Positions 45,001-56,820 of a DNA stretch of 64,000 bases are shown here, one piece after another. The number at the start of each line of letters is the position of its first letter. The first letter of the stretch is position 1. The translations under genes and the position numbers were made by a program. The stretch comes from Dreissena polymorpha (Eukaryota > Mollusca > Bivalvia > Myida > Dreissenidae). The DNA is taken from positions 126,572,528 to 126,636,527 of the forward strand of contig NC_068357.1 of NCBI RefSeq assembly GCF_020536995.1. The letters are read 5' to 3'. The notes under the pieces are model-generated. The model ran no database searches, was not told where the DNA came from, and saw nothing but the letters and a program-made list of their open reading frames with translations.

Positions 45001-47076
45001 ATTTCTGTAAGAAATATTCTAAATATAGAAATTAATATACTAGACATCCCTAATTTTGGAAATAAATTGATCCAATTTAGAAGGATGGGCATAAATGGGT
45101 TAATACTACGAACGTTTTTTCCAGTAGTGTAGGTTACGGTTCGAGCCTTCTTAAAGAAAAAAAGTAGTAAAATACAAACCGCTGAGGCGTCGTCTTTTTA
45201 TTTTTTGTTATTTGCCATATATAAATACCATCTGCACGTGTTCAATTTTATGTCATATTTTTTTAATTTTAATATATTTCAACTCATTCATAATGGAACG
45301 GATTTTCGAGACAATCATTTTGTCGTATGTCTAAATGTTACGGTTAGATTTGTGGGACACTATTATACTTCTCCGCAGCAGTTCCGGTGCAGCGGCATTT
45401 GGGAGCGCCACTGGTGGGTCCTCTTCAGGTGGTTTTGGAGGCGGAGATGCAAGGTACGATTATTTTCACTTTTAACTTGCAGTTGAGTTCATGATGAACT
45501 CCAAAGACGCTCAAAGACACTAGTAAGTTTTGGCGTTTTTGAACTTGCTTAACGAACTTCTGCTTTCTTAGCAGCGGTGGATTCGGCGGAAGTGGCTTCG
45601 GGAGCTCGGCTGGTGGTGACGCAAGTGGAGGGTTTGGCGGAAGTGGATTTGGTAGCTCCGCTGGTGGTGACAGGTAGGCGAGGCAGTAAAATGGCTCCAC
45701 GACTGTGACTGAATGTGTTGTCATTAGTCATAATTATCTTTCCCTGAGTATTGAGTATTATGCTTTGATATATGTTCGACTATGAGTGACTTAAAAGTAC
45801 CCATTGGCATTAACACAAACATTTAAATATGTTTGCTGAAGATATGTTGGGACGAAAGGCATGTGTGCAACGTAGAAGTCTAGCAATAATTTACTTCAAT
45901 CACATGTCTGCTAATGGAATGTTATTGTTAAAAAAATAAAACTGAAAAATCAACAACACTGAACAGTTTAAATAGACGTAACGGAATGCTGTTACCCCAT
46001 CTTATAACCTGATCTATATGCGTCTTCTCTACAGCAGTGGTGGTTTTGGAGGAGCAAGCTCCGGAGGCGACGCCAGCGGCGGCTTCGGCGGAAGTGGTTT
46101 CGGACAAAGCAGCGGTTCCACTTCTTCTTCCGGAAAGGATGCAAAGTAAATGGTTAAAATGTAAAATCACCATGTTTACTATGTTACCTTACACTCGGGC
46201 ATAATTTTCGGCGCAAATAAAAATTGACGTGTAGATTGTTTTAGTGTTTATTTTAACCCATTTATGCCTAGCGTCTAGAAAAAAAGCCTTGGCAAACAGC
46301 GTAGACCCAGATGAGACGCCATATGATGCGGCGTCTCATCGGGGTCTGTGCTATTTGCATAAAGGAATTTCTGTAAGAAATATTCTAAATATAGAATTAA
46401 ATATACTAGACATCCCTAATTTTGGAAATAAATTGATCCAATTTAGAAGGATGGGAGAGTCCACTAGGCATAAATGGGTTAACAGTATTAAACGCTTAGC
46501 GATAAATATGGTAATAAATAAACGATTATAAATAATCGACCGTTTTCAGCACGTAAGCTTCAAATACATTGGCATCTGATTTTTGTGGCGTGTGCTTTGT
46601 TGCAGAATTGTTTTACGGTACTGTAGGAATTAGAATTATGTATGGCATTCGTCTCGTAGTCTACGCTGTATCTATATGGCGCCAATGTTGTGTTTATGAG
46701 GTTTTCATGTGAAATCGTTAATTAATTAAAAGGTTAAGAATTTTCAGTAAGTGACATCTTTTCGTCCAAACTTCAGACTAATTTATGGCGAATTGCGATA
46801 GCCCAGCCATAATTTAACATGTCATATATTGCATCTTTCTGTCACAGTGGCGGCTTCGGAGGTTCCTTCGACCCCAACGCTATGGGTAGCTTCGGCGGCT
46901 CAGGCGGTGGGGCCTCTTCCAGTGGGGGCTCTACCGAGGGCTCTTTCGATCCGAACGCGATAAACGCGAACTTCGGAGGCTCCGGCGGTGGTTTCGGATC
47001 AGGTTCCGGTTCCGGCTCTGGCGGAAGCAGCACCGGTGGCTCATTTGACCCGAACTCCTTTGGAGGAAAGAAATAG
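42087..47076 (+). CDS. Gene C: secreted Gly/Ser-rich silk-like protein with FDPN motifs (8 exons, 316 aa)
   Basis: Exons: 42087-42138, 42945-43008, 43446-43553, 43850-44059, 45379-45453, 45572-45673, 46035-46145, 46848-47076. All introns are GT-AG and the phases agree from start to stop. Exon 1 encodes the signal peptide MLRLAVFCIVLVVIRAQ. The mature chain starts SFDPNAMNGFG. Exons 3-7 carry a repeated block of about 18 residues, GSGFGSSSGGDASGGFGG, all bounded by AG|N phase-2 junctions that restore a Ser or Asn codon. The last exon has three more motifs (FDPNAMGSF, FDPNAINANF, FDPNSF) and ends GGKK. Gly and Ser make up most of the protein, with Phe regularly spaced, as in structural silks and other load-bearing secreted proteins. 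AATAAA follows about 85 bases after the stop. Byssal thread or shell matrix is a plausible site; not shown by sequence. Confidence 0.85.
42440..42735. repeat. ~33-bp minisatellite in gene C intron 1
   Basis: About nine units of TCCGGAATCCTCCGTAAGAT followed by AGATTTATGCATG or variants; the first and last units have the shorter AGCGACTA or AGCAACTA spacer. A single related unit lies at about 10238-10260. Confidence 0.93.
43152..43375. mobile_element. Family P repeat, diverged, in gene C intron 2
   Basis: GTTCTGGGAAAATGAGTCATAATGC and AAGTCCCGTTTTCCAAGAACG ends; the left hairpin is deleted and the rest carries many substitutions. Confidence 0.78.
44889..45102. mobile_element. TTAA-flanked MITE (family T2) in gene C intron 4
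   Basis: Ends TTAACCCATTTATGCCTAGC and GGCATAAATGGGTTAA, with the central GATGAGACGCCGCATTATGTGGC hairpin. A short deletion removes GAGAGTCCACTA near the right end. Confidence 0.85.
46252..46484. mobile_element. TTAA-flanked MITE (family T2) in gene C intron 7
   Basis: The most complete T2 copy in the window: both 19-base terminal repeats, hairpin, and the CTAGACATCCCTAATTTTGG segment. Confidence 0.88.
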
Positions 47077-47159
47077 AGTCAAAACATCAAACAATATATA
47101 TGAAATCGATGTTACCGCATAATGTTGCATGTGTTTGTACTGGTCTTGTTTTTAATTAA

Positions 47160-47165
47160 AATAAA
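47160..47165 (+). terminator. Poly(A) signal of gene C
   Basis: AATAAA, 84 bases after the gene C stop codon. Confidence 0.75.
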
Positions 47166-47216
47166 GAGATATTTTCAAAAATGCGGTTGCGTCAGATGTA
47201 TTAAAAAAACCTGGCA

Positions 47217-47358
47217 TTAACCCATTTATGCCTGGTGGACTCTCCCATCCTTCTAAATTAGATCAATTGATTTCCAAATTTAGGGATGTCTAGTATATTT
47301 ATTTCTATATTTAGAATATTTCTTACAGAAATTCCTTTAAGCAAACAGCGCAGACCCA
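47217..47358 (-). mobile_element. T2 MITE, half copy, reverse orientation
   Basis: Reads TTAACCCATTTATGCCTGGTGG and stops at CAGCGCAGACCCAG, immediately before the (TCA)n microsatellite. The copy at 26394 breaks at exactly the same place. Confidence 0.8.
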
Positions 47359-47368
47359 GTTGCAAGTC

Positions 47369-47485
<117 letters not shown>

Positions 47486-48102
47486 TCATCTCATAATCAT
47501 CTTCTTCATCATCTCATCGTCATCGTCGTCGCCGTTTTCATCCACCGTAGCTTTTGCACAATATGGTCCCATATGTGTAAAGAAATATGTTACAATTATA
47601 TGTCCCGACCGTACAGCTATGATTGCCCATGGTAGGTAAATATTGAAAATGTTATAGTTGACATTATGCTCATGTTAAACTACACAAACCGATGCAAGTT
47701 TACAAAAATTAACATTAACAAATTAATCATTTTTTAAATTTCACACGGATAAGTTAATATTCTCATTGTAAAATGATAACGTACTATGTATATTTAATTA
47801 TTAATGGTTGCGTTTGTAGATGCATAAAACTCTATACGATCAGCTTGAATAATAATAACATCTTTATTATGCAGAAATAATACGTATGCCAATGCCGTTT
47901 AATTGCTTGAAATTGCTGCTCAAAGTTACACCACGTTTAGCAGGACCTATACAAAGTTGGTTTTAGTTGTTTTTGCGTACGAATCCAATCAACTGGTTTG
48001 TTAACCACGTTACACATATTTACGTAAACGACATAAGATGAATAATAATGAGTGTAGTCACCCGTTACTATACACAATTGCCTAAATAAAAAAATCATTT
48101 AA

Positions 48103-48475
48103 ATGAGTCGCGCTCTGAGAAACTAGGCATAATGCATGTGCGTAAAGTGTCGTCCCAGAATAGCCTGTGCAGTCCACACAGGCTAATCAGGGACGACACT
48201 TTCGCCTTGACTGAAGTTTTGTGTAGAAGAGACTTCCTTTAAACAAAAAATAACATATAATCGGAAAGTGTCGTCCCTGATTAGCCTGTGCGGACTGCAC
48301 ATGCAAATCTGGGATGACACTTTNNNNNNNNNNNNNNNNNNNNNNNNNNNNNNNNNNNNNNNNNNNNNNNNNNNNNNNNNNNNNNNNNNNNNNNNNNNNN
48401 NNNNNNNNNNNNNNNNNNNNNNNAGCACTGAACTCACATGTATTCAAGCCCCCTTTTCACAGAGCGCGGCTCATA
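48103..48475. mobile_element. Family P repeat interrupted by an assembly gap
   Basis: The left end GAGTCGCGCTCTGAGAAAC and both hairpins are present. The gap starts in the right arm. After it come CCCCCTTTTCACAGAGCGCGGCTCAT termini of the other subgroup, so two different copies may have been joined. Confidence 0.8.
48324..48423. other. Assembly gap of exactly 100 N
   Basis: One hundred consecutive N, a conventional placeholder of unknown true length. Confidence 0.99.
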
Positions 48476-48689
48476 AATTGTATACAGTTGATGTTTGACA
48501 AACGTAATTTGCCTCACATTGTCCGATTTTATAAATGCGAAATATGTTAAAAAAACATATAAACCTAGTAACCCTGTAAAATATCCATGAAATTTTAAAA
48601 CACCGGGCCTAAGCGCCACCTCGGAAGTTGCATTGGCTCATTTATTAATGCATCTTTAAAAGAGGTGGCGCGCGTGATTTAGGGTCGTG

Positions 48690-48876
48690 AGAAAGATAAA
48701 TTTAATTAATCACCTTTCTTACTAGATTCAATTTTAAAGGCTTCATGTCCAACCTTTAGATACTGATGAGCCACACAGCAAAAACCTAACCAGACACTGC
48801 TTAGTTTATCGCAGCTGTTCTGGTTTATGCTGGTTGCAAAGGTCATTTTCACTCTGCTTCTTATGGGGAAAGGGTT
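48690..48876. mobile_element. TTAA-flanked MITE (family T4), left end worn
   Basis: Contains AAAACCTAACCAGACACTGC and the CAGCTGTTCTGGTTTATGC stem, ending GGGGAAAGGGTTAA. It abuts the T3 element that starts at 48876, the two sharing TTAA. Confidence 0.75.
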
Positions 48877-49084
48877 AACCCTTCAGTGCGGGAACAGATT
48901 TTGAAGGCCTTTGCAAACAGTTTGGATCCAGATTAGACGCCACAGAACGTGGCGTCTCATCAGGATCCAAAGTGTTTGCTATTCTGATATATATCTTTGA
49001 AAAAATCGAAGAAAATGCTTATTTTAGAAATTCAGCAGACGACATTTTAGCAGACGACAAATTTCCCAGCATGCAAAGGGTTAA
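48876..49084. mobile_element. TTAA-flanked MITE (family T3)
   Basis: TTAACCCTTCAGTGCGGGAAC to GCATGCAAAGGGTTAA, with the GACGCCACAGAACGTGGCGTC hairpin intact. Confidence 0.82.
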
Positions 49085-49667
49085 GGTCAATATCAACGCG
49101 ACAGAGAAAAGTAGACATTCTACAAGTTTCTGTTTTAATATACCATTGTAGCAAATTACTGTTCAATCCTCGAACTGCGAATCTTTGAAATGAATACTAT
49201 TTACAATAAAGTACAAAACAGAACATGTACGTACTAATACGGTGTTTTAGTTATATAGAGTAATTCGCAAATCCGTTGAAAATTAAGTTCACACCGTGTT
49301 TCATTTTGAATCGAATTTTTTTTGTAATGTTTATTTTAACAATGTGTTGGAATGCACATCAGAGGAAATCGCTTTTAATAGAACAAAGTAAGGAACGCTT
49401 AAACCTTGTTTTTGAAAAGGCGAAGTTAACATATAGAAACTTATTATTTAGCTTGGCCTATTCTGGACATCAATTTATAACGTTATATTACTTAATCACC
49501 GGGTGCTCACTATGCCAATGCCTCGGATTATAGGGATTATCGCCGGATTAGTGAGTTTTGCGCCTAGCTTACTGTCAATCCGATTTAATTAAGAGGTAAA
49601 GTGTTCGACAGGTACTTTATTTTCCGCCTAAACACGATAAAACGCACATTGTCAATCTTGTTTTTTT

Positions 49668-50815
49668 TTAGCTCACCTTAGCACAACGTGCTCATGGTGA
49701 GCTTTTGTGATCGCCTTTTGTCCGTTGTACGTTGTGCGTTGTACGGCGTCAACATTTGCCTTGTTAACTCTCTAGAGACCACATTTATTGTCCAATCTTC
49801 ATGAAATTTTGTCAGAAGATTGGTCTCAATGATCTCTTGGATGAGTTTGAAAATGGAAACGTTTGCTTGAAAAACATGGCTGCCAAGGGGCGGGGCATTT
49901 TTCCTTATATGGCTATATATGGATATAGATAAATCTTGTTACACTCTAGAGGCCTCATTTATTGTCTGATCTTCATGAAACTTGGTCAGAAGATTAATCC
50001 TAATGATATATTGGACGAGTTCAAAAATGATGCCGGTTGGTTGAAAAACATGCCGCCAGGGGGCGGGGCAATTTTCCTTATATAGCTATATTAAAACCTT
50101 GTTAACACTCTAGAGGCCACATTTATTTTCCGATCTCCATGAAACTTGGTCAGAAGATTTGTCAAAATGATACCTTGGATGAGTTCGAAAATGGTTTCGG
50201 TTGCTTTAAAAACATGGTCACCAGGAGGCGGGGCATTTTCCCTAATATGGTTATAAATTGCTTTAGTGAGACCTTATTAACACTTAAGAGGCCACATTTA
50301 TTGGCCGATCATAATGAAACTTGGTCACAAGATTTGTACTAATAATATCTTGGATGAGTTCGAAAATGGTTCCTGTTGGTGGAAAACATGGCCGCCAAGG
50401 AAGCGTGGCATTTTTCCTTATATACATGTAGCTATAGTAAAACCTTGTTAACACTCTAGAAGCCATATTTATTGTCTAATCATCATGAAACTTTGTCATA
50501 AGATGTGTCCCAATGATATTTTGGACAAGTTCGAAAATGGTTCCAGTTGCTTGAAAAACATGGTCACCAGTGGTCGGGGCATTTTTCCTTATATGGCTTC
50601 ATGAATCTTCATGAAACTTTGTCAGAATATTTGTTTAAATGATGTCTTGGATGTTTATGAAAATGGTTCTGTTCTGTTCAAAAACATGGCTGCCAGGGTG
50701 TTCACTAGTCATGAAAGTTGGTAAGAACATTTTGTACTAATTACATCTGCTGCACAGAACAGGTCAGTTCCTTTGAATCTCAGGTGAGCGACTTTGGGCC
50801 TTTCATGCCCTCTTG
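49668..50815 (+). repeat. Tandem ~170-bp monomers (family H), six to seven copies
   Basis: Monomers start near 49766, 49942, 50107, 50280 and 50450. Each contains CACTCTAGAGGCCACATTTATT, CATGAAACTTGGTCAGAAGA, TTGGATGAGTTCGAAAATGG and GGCGGGGCATTTTTCC. The array is framed by AGCTCACC at the left and CAGGTGAGCGACTTTGGGCC at the right, so it may be the body of one larger mobile element. Monomers are diverged. Confidence 0.8.
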
Positions 50816-50879
50816 TTTTTTCGGTTATTATGTGTCAGACTTTACAAATGCTTACAGAAAAAAAAACTTTGTTCCCAAT

Positions 50880-51545
50880 ATTTACTACACCACACTAAAC
50901 TAGACTTTGCCTAACTAAACGCAAATCACATTACACTGCACCAAACCACACGACGCTATACATCATTACCATACACTCCATAGCACTACATTGTTTCACC
51001 ACACTACATTCTATATCACTACAATACACTTCATAGCACTACACTGCACCAAACCACACGACGCTATACATCACTACCATACACTTCATAGCACTACATT
51101 GTTTCACCACACTACATTCTATATCACTACCATACACAACATAGCACTACATTGTTTCACCACACTACATTCTACATGTATATCACTACCATACACTCCA
51201 TAGCACTACATTGTTTCACCACACTACATTCTATATCACTACAATACACTCCATAGCACTACATTGTTTCACCATACTACATTCTATATCACTACAATAC
51301 ACTACATAGCAGGACATGTGGTCACCACTAGACACTATTTCACTACAATATCCTCTGTAGCACTACACGGGACCTCAACACTACACTATATATGACTACA
51401 ATTAATTGCATATCACTACACGGGAACACCTCTATACATCAATACTATACACGCCATGCCACTACACTCGGTTACCACCCTATTCTAGACCACACTACCA
51501 CTTGTATCACACTTCATAGCGCATCACAACTATACGCTTCACTCT
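50880..51545. repeat. Low-complexity CACTACA-rich tandem array
   Basis: Units of about 55-60 bp built on GCACTACATTGTTTCACCACACTACATTC and TATCACTACCATACAC, regular at 50980-51310 and increasingly scrambled to the right. Confidence 0.9.
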
Positions 51546-52379
51546 GTGCCGGGGACCGTTTCAATAAACATCGTAGTACACATTTACGATAGGATACATT
51601 TTTCGAAGATACATCATTGCTAAATTCCATATGATATGATTATAAATTTTCAGTAATTAATTAATTACATTGGCATCTCAAGGGCTGTATATATTTGACG
51701 AGCATAACGATCTAGTTCGTCTACTTATTAAGATTAAACAATTCTCTCGTAAGTTAAAATTGTAGTACGATCGTTTATGAAACGGCCCCCTGATTAGAAC
51801 CGTGCCCCATAGTACAATTGGGCCCACGTTCTGGGCCCCTTGTTGGGTTAGTGTCTAAAAGACACCAGTGTCCAGTCGATTTCACTCGTTTCAAATAGCC
51901 TACCATTTTATCGTACCACCACATTGATATCTGCTTGATATCCTGTTGCCTGATATATTTTTTATATCACGGTCAACAGGAAGTTCATATATCAGTCATG
52001 TGTGGAGGCAACTAAGACTTAATTAAAATGTTTTGTTCTATTGTAAAACTGAATCAGATTTATTAAACAAACAATTTGATACCAAGAGGTATTACATTTA
52101 ATCCACAAACAGCAACAAAAACGGCAAAAAAACGTATTTTTCAAATATTGAGAATGAATAAGTACATGCTGATGACGTCATGTAACAACGGACTACTTTT
52201 TTTGACACGCCTTCATATGCAAACATCAAAAGTCAAACGTTATGTCAAAGTTCAGCAATTATTATAAACAGACCAAACAAATAACCAAACAATAAAAAGT
52301 AGTAACAATAAAATAGAAACACACTTCAAAATAAACCCAATGTAATATGCATTAAATAATGATTTAAATTTAAATTATA
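51546..52379. other. Stretch without a supported gene
   Basis: AT-rich. Only short frames, none with recognisable content. It ends where the recombinase remnant begins. Confidence 0.55.
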
Positions 52380-53215
52380 AAATATTATTAAGGTTGTCGC
52401 ATTATCTGACTAAGAATACACAAAAACTCTACACAGACAACATTTTGGGTGCAACAATACCAAAATCACTCCTGAATACCATTTGGTTAAACAACTCCGT
52501 GCATTTCGGCCTACGAGGAACCCATGAGCAGTACAATTTAAGGTTAGCTAAATTATTAAATGACATACTTTCAGTGCTAAAAATGAGAGTCAAAATTTGA
52601 TAAATTTTTGGGAATGCATATCTTTATGTAATCCCGTATTAAACCAAATTAATTTGTTTAACCTCAAACATCTTGAATTTTACATGAAACGTCCTGAATA
52701 CTTACTTAAATATAATAACACAACTTCTGATTATTATACACATTTTTAAGATGGGGTGATGTCAAACTCAAGACAGATGCTTCAGGAAATTAATTTCTGG
52801 AGTTCAATTACCGGCAGACAAAGACCCGAATTGGAGCAAATGCATGCCAGAAAAATTCATCCTAAGATGTTTTTCCTCCCCACAATTAGAAATAGGGACC
52901 CTATTTACAGTTACAAACAGTACAGTGATAAAGGCCACCCGGTTTCAGCACTGATGATAGCCCATTCTACCTGGCAACAAGAACCGTGCCCTTAACTGAC
53001 AGTTCTGATCAGTGGTACCTACGGCAGAAACTTGACGTAAAAAATTGCCAAGATGTTGAAAACTTTGGCCGGTTATCATTCTGCTAGAAACTGCTAACGC
53101 CTTGTTCAAAAACTAAGGGATTCCAATATCGCACCCATCGAAATCATGCAAATAACAGGACACAAAAACGTACAGTCAATAATCAATTACAGTGAAATAT
53201 CTATCTCTATCTGTC
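52380..53215 (+). mobile_element. Decayed Crypton-type tyrosine recombinase transposon
   Basis: Fragments in different frames read LLNTIWLNNSVHFGLRGTHE (about 52450), FFLPTIRNRDPIYSYKQY (about 52880) and IAPIEIMQITGHKNVQSI followed by INYSEI (53130-53200). The G-H-K-N-V-Q-S-I-x-N-Y ending and the upstream H-S-A-R are the tail of the tyrosine recombinase active site. The whole resembles the Crypton-derived domain known from ZMYM2-type proteins. Several frame breaks show that it is dead. No terminal repeats were recognised. Confidence 0.7.
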
Positions 53216-53230
53216 GGTTAATGTCCAGAT

Positions 53231-53470
53231 TTATTTGTATAGCTCTCCCATCATAGCCTTGAAGACATCTATGGACGTGGAAGTGACCACCTGTTCTGGG
53301 AGACCATTCCAGAGGCGTATTCCAGTTGGGAAAAAGAAAAACTGGTAGGCGTTGACGGTGGTTAATGGCACTATGTAGCAGTTTGCATGGCCTCTGGTGT
53401 GCACTCCTGCTGGTATAAGTACACTTCTGGCATTGATGTCCACTAAGTTGTTAATGATCCTGTACATCAT
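53231..53470 (-). mobile_element. LINE fragment: C-terminal end of a non-LTR reverse transcriptase
   Basis: Reads MMYRIINNLVDINARSVLIP, HTRGHANCY and FFPTGIRLWNGLPEQVVTS. It is homologous to 7611-7847 and starts within 20 bases of the Crypton remnant. 5'-truncated. Confidence 0.75.
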
Positions 53471-53660
53471 GACATCTTTGGGACTTTGCCGTTTGACGTG
53501 GATTCAAGTTTGTCCAACCGAGCTTGTTTATCATTGCAGAAATTTCCGAACAAACACAACAAAAATGTTCAAACCTTTTGGCATCATGTTCTACTGCAAC
53601 TTCATCTGCTTCATGCACTTCTGTCAACACTTCTGAAATAAACATTTCTCTCACCACCAC

Positions 53661-54077
53661 CCGGCAGTTTCACACATAGACAAGGCGTTGAACATGCCAA
53701 ATATGCAGAATGTCACAATTCAACAAAAGTGCAAATTACAAAGTCATTATCGTTTAAAATTTATAACCTATATATACAATTGTAGCTAAATATCATCTGC
53801 AAACATTGGCCATACAAAAATTGGCCTCATTCCAACCGTTTAAGAATAAAAAACTGACAAATCGGACGAAATCGACAGTTTTTGCTAGGCAATTAAAGAA
53901 GAAAGAGAAAGAAACAGCGTTAGTAAATTACAATAAATGGCGCTACTTTTCGTGTCGAGAAACATTGCTATTTTTAGAAAAATTCATGCGCGATTAACGA
54001 ATGCAGCGGCTCCGGGGCGAAGCGATTATTTTCCATTATTTCTTGAAAAACGGGGTGAGTGGTGTCAGTGGTATGAA
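53661..54077. other. Stretch without a supported gene
   Basis: Short frames only, e.g. a 63-codon frame from 53806 with Lys-rich sequence. No domain or splice partner could be recognised. Confidence 0.5.
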
Positions 54078-54199
54078 AACAGGCTACTGCCTGATCATTT
54101 TGTAATATATATCAGGCTCGGCACGAATAAAATAACGGCTCGGCATTTTATTCAAAGTCTCGCCTGATATATTACAAAACGATCAGGCAGTAACCTGTT
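54078..54199. repeat. Stem-loop, arms of about 38 bp
   Basis: ACAGGCTACTGCCTGATCATTTTG at the left pairs with CAAAACGATCAGGCAGTAACCTGT at the right, around a GC-richer loop containing two CTCGGCA motifs. Possibly a small foldback element. Confidence 0.75.
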
Positions 54200-54852
54200 A
54201 TTCTCTATGTATCGTCCCAGATTAGCATGTGAGGTATTGCTGTTCTGACACCGTGGTGTTTCGAAGCTTGTACTTGAAATACTGACAAACAGGACATATT
54301 TCCTTAGATTTTTAGCTGGCAAGACATAGCATGCCACAATGTCCCTATATAAATGTCATTGTGATACCGTTATAACAATACGACATTATAATAATCACAT
54401 TAAGAAATGTCACTATAATACCGTAACACCAAGACGACATTAGTGCATTAAGAATTTAAGAAAACAATCAACGTTGTAAACAAACTCTTTCGTCGCGGTC
54501 GCATGGAGTCTCGGGGCCCACAGGCAGTTGCCTACTCTGCCGAATGGGTAATCCGGGACTGGCTACACCACACTAAACAGCATGTAATAGCACTTCATAG
54601 AACTTCATCAAAGCATACCAATATATCGCCGCCACACCAAACAACATCAGACTGCACGACACTTATTACATCGAACTTCACATTACCTCATACCACTACG
54701 TCACAAAATACCACAAATCATTATCATCCATCAATAAACAACAGACTAGACGAACGGCATTCAGTAGCTAGAACATTTGATAGCGGTTCCGATGATCGCG
54801 AATTCGATCCCCAGACTTCGAAGGCTAATATGGTTCAACGCTTGAAGCACGT

Positions 54853-55072
54853 GTATTAACACTTTGCATGCTGGGAGAAATTTTCGTCTACTAAAATGTC
54901 GTCTGCTGAATTTCTAAACTTAGCATTTTCTTCGATATTTCTCAAAGCATGCTATAAGAAAAGCAAACAGTTTGGATCCAGATGAGACGCCACGTTCTGT
55001 GTCGTCCTCATCTGGATCCAAACTGTTGGAAAAGGCCTTCAAAATTCCGGTTCCAGCACTGAAAGGTGTTAA
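54853..55072 (-). mobile_element. TTAA-flanked MITE (family T3), reverse orientation
   Basis: TTAACACTTTGCATGCTGGG to CAGCACTGAAAGGTGTTAA, with the CTGGATCCAAACTGTT hairpin arms. Confidence 0.8.
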
Positions 55073-56491
55073 GCCCAGTGTGCTCGTAATGACGTTCATT
55101 ATTATTTTTTACAGATTGAGTGTAACGTACATGATTCGTATAATGGGTGTTCATTCATGCTCTTCATTTGGCTGAGTACTGAATGCTTGCATAATTGCAT
55201 ACCCTTCGACAAAGTTTAATGTCTTAATCAATACGTTAACACAAACTAATAAAACACGTGTGTCCATAAAGATGATTGTTCAATGATGCAATTATAACGT
55301 CTCGATCACTCTAAAACCATTTATCAAATGAAGAATATGACAAAGTTATGAATGCACAGAATCATATTGAATTACTAAACACAAAGGGTATGATCTTAAC
55401 GCGTTGAATGTAAGTGAATTATTTCGTAATTCATAAATTTAAAAAAATAGAGAATATAAATGGTCAGTCGCTTGTTCAAAAAACTGAAAATCAGTTTGAT
55501 TAATGTGTCAAATAATTAATTAATTGACATTTCTATAAAATATTGCCAAGTGGAGACTTAACCAAACAATTTGTTTTGTATGTCGTATAATTTCATATTG
55601 TTGACTCGATGGTTGTGTGTGTGTCAATTGAGTTGGCAAGGTAGTCAAAGACTAGAACTGTACGTTCTGTTTTTAATGGAATTGACTTTAGAAATCAAAG
55701 AAACCTGTATTTGACGTACAGTAGTTCGACTTAGATGTCTTGAGCTTTTATAAGTGCATACGTACAGCTCAAAGTCTTCTTGATAAAACCAAGTTGCATG
55801 TAACACAATAAAGTCTCAAGTTTGTCTATAAAACGATTTCGATCAACCTAATACATTGTAAAAAAAAGAATACCTGTTACCATCAACATCAATTTGCGTG
55901 TTTTTTTAGGATAAAACTCGATACAAAAAGTTGAAAAAAACGTAATCAAACAATAGCCGGAGTTTTGAATTGACGTTTCAATCTATGTTATGGAAGCTCC
56001 GGAGATAGTCGAAGTAGCATACATGTAATTGGTCGATTAGACACAATATCTATCTTGCCGAGGATTCTGGAGATAGTCGATGTATAAATAAGCATGTTTT
56101 CGATTTCGGAATACTGGATGTTTTCCATTGCAAAAACTAACACATTTGCGTGAACCGTTGACGTGTTTGAAACTTGGATTAATATCTTTATTTTGTGAGC
56201 TCACCATATAATGTGCGTTGTTGTAATTTGCGCACTAGGGCTATATTTATGATCTGTTTATGTTTATTCATGCCAGAAAATAGTTTGTGTTGCTCATTTT
56301 ACCTAATTAAGTGCCGCCTGGATTCCAGGTGGCAGAGTTTACACGAAAAATGTCGTTCCCAGTTGAAACCCCCAGCGAACCCGGGGGGGGGGGGGGTCAA
56401 TAGCTGGGAGTTGGATTATTGCAATTAGTATTTGACATATCCTTACTTCGTGAGCCTCGTTTGAGATCGACAGAAAACAAATTTTTTCAGT
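55073..56491. other. Stretch without a supported gene; poly-G tract near 56384
   Basis: AT-rich sequence with no recognisable exon. At 56384-56396 there is a run of about 13 G. Candidate non-coding first exons of the gene at 56821 could lie here but none is evident. Confidence 0.5.
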
Positions 56492-56756
56492 GGAGTCGTG
56501 TTCTGGGAAAACTGGGCATAATTCATGTGCGTAAAGTGTCGTCCCAGATTAGCCCGTGCAGTCCGCACAGGCTAATCAGGAACGACACTTTCCGCTTTTA
56601 TGACAGTTTTCGTTTAAATGAAGTCTCGTCTTAGCAAGATTCCAATATAGACGGATAGTGTCGTCCCTGATTAGAATGTGCGGACTGCGCCGGCTAATCT
56701 GGGACGACATTTTACGCACATGCATTATGCCCAGTTTTCTCAGAACGCGACTCAGT
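56492..56756. mobile_element. Family P repeat
   Basis: Full length; GAGTCGTGTTCTGGGAAAAC and TTTTCTCAGAACGCGACTCA ends. It lies just upstream of the acceptor used by gene D. Confidence 0.92.
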
Positions 56757-56820
56757 GAGAATCGCAAACACTGGGACATTGAAACTAACTAAGTTCTATG
56801 TTCATTTCAGACACGTCGAC

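Noticed and set aside
54503-54859. 118-codon frame starting MESRGPQAVAYSAEW
   Set aside because: Thr/His-rich low-complexity translation of CACTACA-like sequence, ending at a MITE border; no recognisable domain.
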